Source: Chitinophagaceae bacterium
Lineage (GTDB): Bacteria > Bacteroidota > Bacteroidia > Chitinophagales > Chitinophagaceae
Reading direction: 5' to 3'
Assembly (NCBI GenBank): GCA_016786745.1
Contig: JAEUVS010000156.1
Location: 1-64,000 of the forward strand
Length of the DNA stretch: 64,000 nt
Under the pieces are notes generated by a model, which saw nothing but the letters and a program-made list of their open reading frames with translations, made no database searches and was not told where the DNA came from. The position numbers were made by a program, and so were the translations under genes. Of the stretch, positions 60,712-64,000 are shown piece after piece. Numbering within the stretch: the stretch's first letter is position 1; every line of letters begins with the position of its first letter.

Positions 60712-61551
60712 TTAAATCATTTTTAGTTGGTTCTTTACTCCCGCACGCGCCACAATCAACAGTTTCTGAAAGTCGGGTACCCGTATTCGCTGACGGAATA
60801 TCCGCGAAGCGTGTACCTGTTTTATGCGCCTGAACAATGAGAAATAGTATTTAAATGCCACATATACACCGAATCTCGCCTTCCACGGAAGTAACAATAT
60901 TCCTTTGTACCCATTTTCAAAATCCGAAGCTATATCTTTTTCTATTTCCTTTTTGTTATCGGTACTGAAGTTAGTGAAATCAACGCCGGGAAAGTAAACT
61001 CTCGACAGGTCATTGTAATCAGAGGCGACATCCCTCAGAAAATTAACTTTTTGAAAAGCGGCTCCCAGCGACCTGGCTGCCGGCGCAAGCTTTTGATACT
61101 CCGTGTGATTGCCATCGCAAAACACATATAAACACATCAACCCTACTACCTCGGCGCTGCCAAAAATGTACTCGTTGTATGATTTTTCGTTATAGGTAGT
61201 GGCCTGAAGATCCATTTCCATGCTCCGGAAAAAAGCATAAATCAGTTCATGGTCAATGGCATACCTGTTAATCGTTTGCTGAAAGCTATCTAAAATCGGG
61301 TTAAGGCTTATACCATTTTCTATTGCTTCAAATGTATCCGTACGAAATTTCTGCAAAAGCGTTTTCTTGTCATGATCGTGAAATGTATCAACGATCTCAT
61401 CTGCAAAGCGCACGAAGCCATAGATATTATAGATTGGCTGTCGCAGCTCCGGGTGAAGAAGTTTGATGGCTGAAGCAAAAGATGTACTGTAGCTCTCAGT
61501 GGTCGTTTTGCTGCATTGCCGGCTTACCGCGTGAAATGTTTCAATGTTCAT
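60712..61551 (-). CDS. crtB: Phytoene synthase CrtB
   Basis: This 279-residue squalene/phytoene synthase joins two GGPP molecules. The two Asp-rich metal motifs are D51-x3-D55 ('ADEIVD') and D174-x3-D178 ('RDVASD'). It overlaps crtI by 4 nt and precedes idi by 5 nt. The GGPP synthase gene is not in the window. Confidence 0.95.
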   Translation of the reverse strand: MNIETFHAVSRQCSKTTTESYSTSFASAIKLLHPELRQPIYNIYGFVRFADEIVDTFHDHDKKTLLQKFRTDTFEAIENGISLNPILDSFQQTINRYAIDHELIYAFFRSMEMDLQATTYNEKSYNEYIFGSAEVVGLMCLYVFCDGNHTEYQKLAPAARSLGAAFQKVNFLRDVASDYNDLSRVYFPGVDFTNFSTDNKKEIEKDIASDFENGYKGILLLPWKARFGVYVAFKYYFSLFRRIKQVHASRIFRQRIRVPDFQKLLIVARAGVKNQLKMI

Positions 61552-63029
61552 GACTGTTCGTTTTGATACCTGTGCGCTACACCGGCCACTACTTCGCCGC
61601 TTATTAAGCTGGGCGGCACCCCCGGCCCTGGCACAGTTAGCTGGCCTGTGTAATAAAGATTGCTGATCTTACTGCTTTTACATTTTGGTTTTAGAAATGC
61701 GGTCTGGTTGAGCGTGTTGGCCAATCCGTATGCATTTCCGTTGAAAGAATGGTACTCATTTACGAAATCGCTTGTGGCGAAAGATTCTTTGTAGATGATG
61801 TTGCCTGATATTTTTTCGCCCGTGTGTTTCTCGAGTCTTTTCACGATCATGTCGAAGTAATGTTCGCGAAGCCATTCATCGTCGTCGAAGAGGCCGGCGG
61901 AAATGGGTACGAGGAAGAAAAGATTTTCGCACCCGGGTGGTGCAACCGATGCATCGGTTACAGAGCTGGCGCACACATAGAACAACGGATCCGTTGGCCA
62001 CGATCTCGTTTTATAAATTTCCGTGCTGTGCGTTTCGAAAGGCGCATCGAAAAAAAGATTATGGTGCCTGATGTTGTTTAGTTTTTTATCGAGGCCCACG
62101 TAATAAATGAGGCACGATGGCGCCAGTTTCCGTCTCTGCCACCACGCTGAAGAATAGCTTCGATACCTGGCGGGCAATAATTTCTGCTCTATGAAATGAT
62201 AGTCTGCGCTTCCTATTACCACATCGGCGTGATAGTCGTTCAAATCTGTTAGCACACTATTAATCCGTGAATTGGAAATTTCGAATCCTGTTACGTGTTC
62301 ATTGAAAAAGAATCGCACGCCCAACTCTTTCGCGAGCTTATGCATACCATCTACAACACTGTACATGCCGCCCTGCGGATACCACGTGCCGCCATTGATA
62401 TCGGCATGGTTCATTAAAGTGTAAAGAGCGGGCGTGTTTTCAGGATGCGCGCCAAGAAAAAGTATGGGAAATTCAAGAAGCTGCCTGATTGCCGGGTGTT
62501 TAAAAAATTTCGAAATGTGCGTTCTGACAGAAGTAAACATATCGAGTTGCATCATGCCTTTCATCACTTCCCGATCGGCAAACTCGGTGAGGCGAAGTCC
62601 TGGTTTGTACACCATTTTTTGCATGCCCATCCTGTATTTGAAAGATGCTTCGTCGAGAAATTTTTCGAGGTTTTTCGCAGCGCCTGGTTCCCATTGTTCG
62701 AAGAGCCGCTTCAGATTTTCAACGCCGTGAGGGATGTCGTCGTAATGATCGTTCCAGAAAACACGATAGGATGGATCAAGTAGCGAAAGAGAATAATAGT
62801 CGCATACATTTTTTCCGAATGCGGCAAAATAGCGCTCAAACACATCAGGCATCCAGTACCAGCTCGGACCCATGTCGAAATGAAAACCACTTTTACTCAA
62901 CCTGCGCGCCCTGCCGCCGGGCATCGAATGTTTTTCGATCACCGTAACGTCGTAGCCGGCCTTCGCCATGAACGATGCCGACGACATTCCTGAAAAACCA
63001 CTACCGATAATGATCGCTTTCTTACCCAT
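61548..63029 (-). CDS. crtI: Phytoene desaturase CrtI
   Basis: This 493-residue FAD amine-oxidase-type enzyme makes lycopene from phytoene. The FAD-binding start is 'IIGSGFSGMSSASFMAKAGYDVTVIEKHSMPGGRAR' (about 6-41), with 'GFHFDMGPSWYWMPDVFE' next and a C-terminal 'YYTGQLTVPGPGVPPSLISGEVVA', the CrtI family signature. It is the first gene of the operon, just after the putative TGTTTAA operator repeats. Confidence 0.96.
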   Translation of the reverse strand: MGKKAIIIGSGFSGMSSASFMAKAGYDVTVIEKHSMPGGRARRLSKSGFHFDMGPSWYWMPDVFERYFAAFGKNVCDYYSLSLLDPSYRVFWNDHYDDIPHGVENLKRLFEQWEPGAAKNLEKFLDEASFKYRMGMQKMVYKPGLRLTEFADREVMKGMMQLDMFTSVRTHISKFFKHPAIRQLLEFPILFLGAHPENTPALYTLMNHADINGGTWYPQGGMYSVVDGMHKLAKELGVRFFFNEHVTGFEISNSRINSVLTDLNDYHADVVIGSADYHFIEQKLLPARYRSYSSAWWQRRKLAPSCLIYYVGLDKKLNNIRHHNLFFDAPFETHSTEIYKTRSWPTDPLFYVCASSVTDASVAPPGCENLFFLVPISAGLFDDDEWLREHYFDMIVKRLEKHTGEKISGNIIYKESFATSDFVNEYHSFNGNAYGLANTLNQTAFLKPKCKSSKISNLYYTGQLTVPGPGVPPSLISGEVVAGVAHRYQNEQS

Positions 63030-63033
63030 TTAT

Positions 63034-63064
63034 TGTTTAATAACCTGCTGTTTAAAATTAAACA
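63034..63064. promoter_or_regulatory. TGTTTAA repeats before crtI, putative operator
   Basis: TGTTTAA occurs at 63034-63040 and 63049-63055, 15 bp apart, and as an inverted copy TTAAACA at 63058-63064. All lie within 35 bp of the crtI start. They are good candidates for the binding site of the B12-dependent regulator encoded next to the operon. Confidence 0.4.
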
Positions 63065-63146
63065 AACGATGTGCCGCGGCAAAATGATTTTCAGCCTACT
63101 TTGTTGAAGAATAATGGCTTATGTGCGGGGGAAAGTTAAACAGAGG

Positions 63147-63174
63147 TGAGACGTGAGACGTGAGGCGTGAGAAA
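63147..63174. repeat. Four tandem 7-bp units GTGAGRC
   Basis: GTGAGAC, GTGAGAC, GTGAGGC and GTGAGAA occur in direct order. A two-unit version (GTGAGGC, GTGAAGC) recurs at 63245-63258, in each case shortly before a REP-like element. Confidence 0.8.
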
Positions 63175-63180
63175 CACTAA

Positions 63181-63227
63181 CTGTCATCCCGAATCCCGCC
63201 GAAGGCGGGTGAGGGATCTGCGGAGAA
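63181..63227 (+). repeat. REP-like palindromic element, copy 1
   Basis: A 47-bp unit starting CTGTCATCCCGA and ending GGATCTGCGGAGAA, identical to copy 2 at 63271, 90 bp away. It folds with an ATCCC / GGGAT outer stem, opposed G-A mismatches and an inner CCCGCC / GGCGGG stem closed by a GAA loop. Confidence 0.85.
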
Positions 63228-63270
63228 ACGAAACAGCAGAGGGCGTGAGGCGTGAAGCGAAGGAGCTAAA

Positions 63271-63317
63271 CTGTCATCCCGAATCCCGCCGAAGGCGGGT
63301 GAGGGATCTGCGGAGAA
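63271..63317 (+). repeat. REP-like palindromic element, copy 2
   Basis: Identical over 47 bp to the element at 63181. The short variant at 11751 has the same outer parts, so this is a dispersed family rather than a local duplication only. It separates the carotenoid operon from its presumed regulator. Confidence 0.85.
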
Positions 63318-63329
63318 GCGATTCGAGCA

Positions 63330-64000
63330 TTAAGCCGCTAAATGAAAAATGACTTCGTCGAGCGTTTTGCCGAAAGTTACGCCGGCAGGAATTTTTTTGG
63401 CGTATTGGTGTGTGACTCTGCCAGAGATTACCAGGGGAGTATTATTAGTATTCTGCCTGAGGTGAATGAGATATTTTTCGAAATTGAATTTTGCCGGCAG
63501 GCTGGTGAGATGGGTGTAAAGAATGCCGGGTTGTTTAGTGTTGCAGACATACGCAAGTTCCTCAACAGGCACATCTGCTCCCAGGTAAATAGTATCGCGG
63601 CCTTTCAGTTTCAGGAGGTATTGTACGTAAAGTAAGCCGAGTTCGTGGTACTCTCCATCCGGAAGAAAAAGCACAACAGTTTTTCCGTTTGTATTGTCTA
63701 CTTTAACCTCTTCTATTCCTTTAATCAACTTTTGTCTTACAATATTGCTTACAAGATGTTCCTGGGCAACACGCACATGGTTTGTCATCCAGAGAATGCC
63801 GACTTTATTCAAAAACGGGAATATGAGGCTAACTATAGTGCTTTCAATTCCGTTGGTATCTACGTACCTGTCAATTATTTTTTCGAATTCGTTCGGGTTC
63901 AGGTCGATCATCTGTTTCAGCATATCGTTAATGAGCATATCGTGGCGCGCGGAAGTGGAAGTGAGCGACAGAATTTTTTCACTTATTTCGTCGGGGGTCA
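63330..64000 (-). CDS. CarH/LitR-like B12-binding regulator, 5' end outside
   Basis: Only the C-terminal part of about 220 residues lies in the window; the frame is open to the edge ('SEKILSLTSTSARHDML' reads on), so the HTH domain should lie beyond 64000. The B12 module shows W-x9-E-H ('ILWMTNHVRVAQEHL'), the photoreceptor motif of CarH, and the lower-ligand motif E-x-H-x2-G ('GEYHELG'). The second half, 'IYLGADVPVEELAYVC', is the B12-binding Rossmann fold. It is next to the carotenoid operon, so light-dependent control of pigment is the natural inference. Confidence 0.88.
   Translation of the reverse strand, partial: TPDEISEKILSLTSTSARHDMLINDMLKQMIDLNPNEFEKIIDRYVDTNGIESTIVSLIFPFLNKVGILWMTNHVRVAQEHLVSNIVRQKLIKGIEEVKVDNTNGKTVVLFLPDGEYHELGLLYVQYLLKLKGRDTIYLGADVPVEELAYVCNTKQPGILYTHLTSLPAKFNFEKYLIHLRQNTNNTPLVISGRVTHQYAKKIPAGVTFGKTLDEVIFHLAA

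Noticed and set aside
63181-63317. CRISPR array
   Set aside because: Only two copies, palindromic and with an unrelated short variant elsewhere; no further spacers and no cas genes.
63167-63352. 61-residue frame rich in 'ESRRRRVRDLRR'
   Set aside because: It is the translation of the two REP-like elements; the same phrase repeats because the DNA repeats. Not a gene.

Overview
The window comes from a Bacteroidota chromosome, most likely a pigmented, Chitinophagaceae-like soil or freshwater organism. The evidence is type IX secretion C-terminal domains of both kinds (a 'YPNP' type A domain at 11802 and a gliding-motility type B domain at 40630), many lipoproteins with Cys lipoboxes, a TamB-TamL pair, DUF1080/SIMPL/DUF6340 proteins, a one-polypeptide propeller hybrid sensor, and promoters of the Bacteroidota type (TTTG, about 20 nt, TAnnTTTG) with almost no Shine-Dalgarno sequences. 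No rRNA, tRNA, prophage, insertion sequence or CRISPR array was seen.

Layout. 1-10.2 kb: an oxygenase plus Ada-like zinc-domain pair, then envelope lipoproteins, two DUF1080 proteins, an O-methyltransferase, a phosphoesterase, a SIMPL protein and a methyltransferase with an export signal. 10.2-14.1 kb: a tiny reading frame with a strong Shine-Dalgarno, an SDR dehydrogenase, a P-loop ATPase whose end is made of a dispersed repeat, a T9SS cargo protein and a DUF6340 lipoprotein. 14.2-17.9 kb: a compact peptide-export locus with an XRE regulator, a 46-residue double-glycine precursor gene, a membrane protein and a C39-peptidase ABC transporter. 18.0-24.6 kb: a TetR-controlled RND tripartite efflux operon. 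24.8-27.8 kb: polysaccharide deacetylase, DUF4386-like membrane protein and a Tat-exported TIM-barrel protein. 27.8-34.1 kb: an eight-gene molybdenum-cofactor operon (xdhC, mocA-like, moaA, moeA, tauE-like, moaD, moaE, moaCB). 34.2-37.9 kb: a DtxR/MntR-type regulator divergent from a di-heme oxidoreductase, Rieske and porin operon, with a DtxR-type box between them. 38-40.3 kb: a two-component system. 40.6-47.4 kb: a giant T9SS type B protein and a hybrid sensor kinase. 47.5-58.5 kb: GH65 enzyme, flavin oxidoreductase, TamB, TamL and a disordered Q/S/G-rich protein. 58.5-64 kb: a zeaxanthin-type carotenoid operon (crtI-crtB-idi-crtZ-crtY) next to a B12-binding CarH/LitR-like regulator cut by the window edge.

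The most interesting items are the unannotated double-glycine peptide gene at 14837-14977 with its processing/export transporter, the MntR-type switch controlling a di-heme/Rieske/porin operon, the oxygenase paired with an Ada-like domain that lacks the methyl-acceptor Cys, a REP-like repeat built on a GCGAAGC-style hairpin with conserved G-A mismatches, and the light/B12-regulator next to carotenoid genes.
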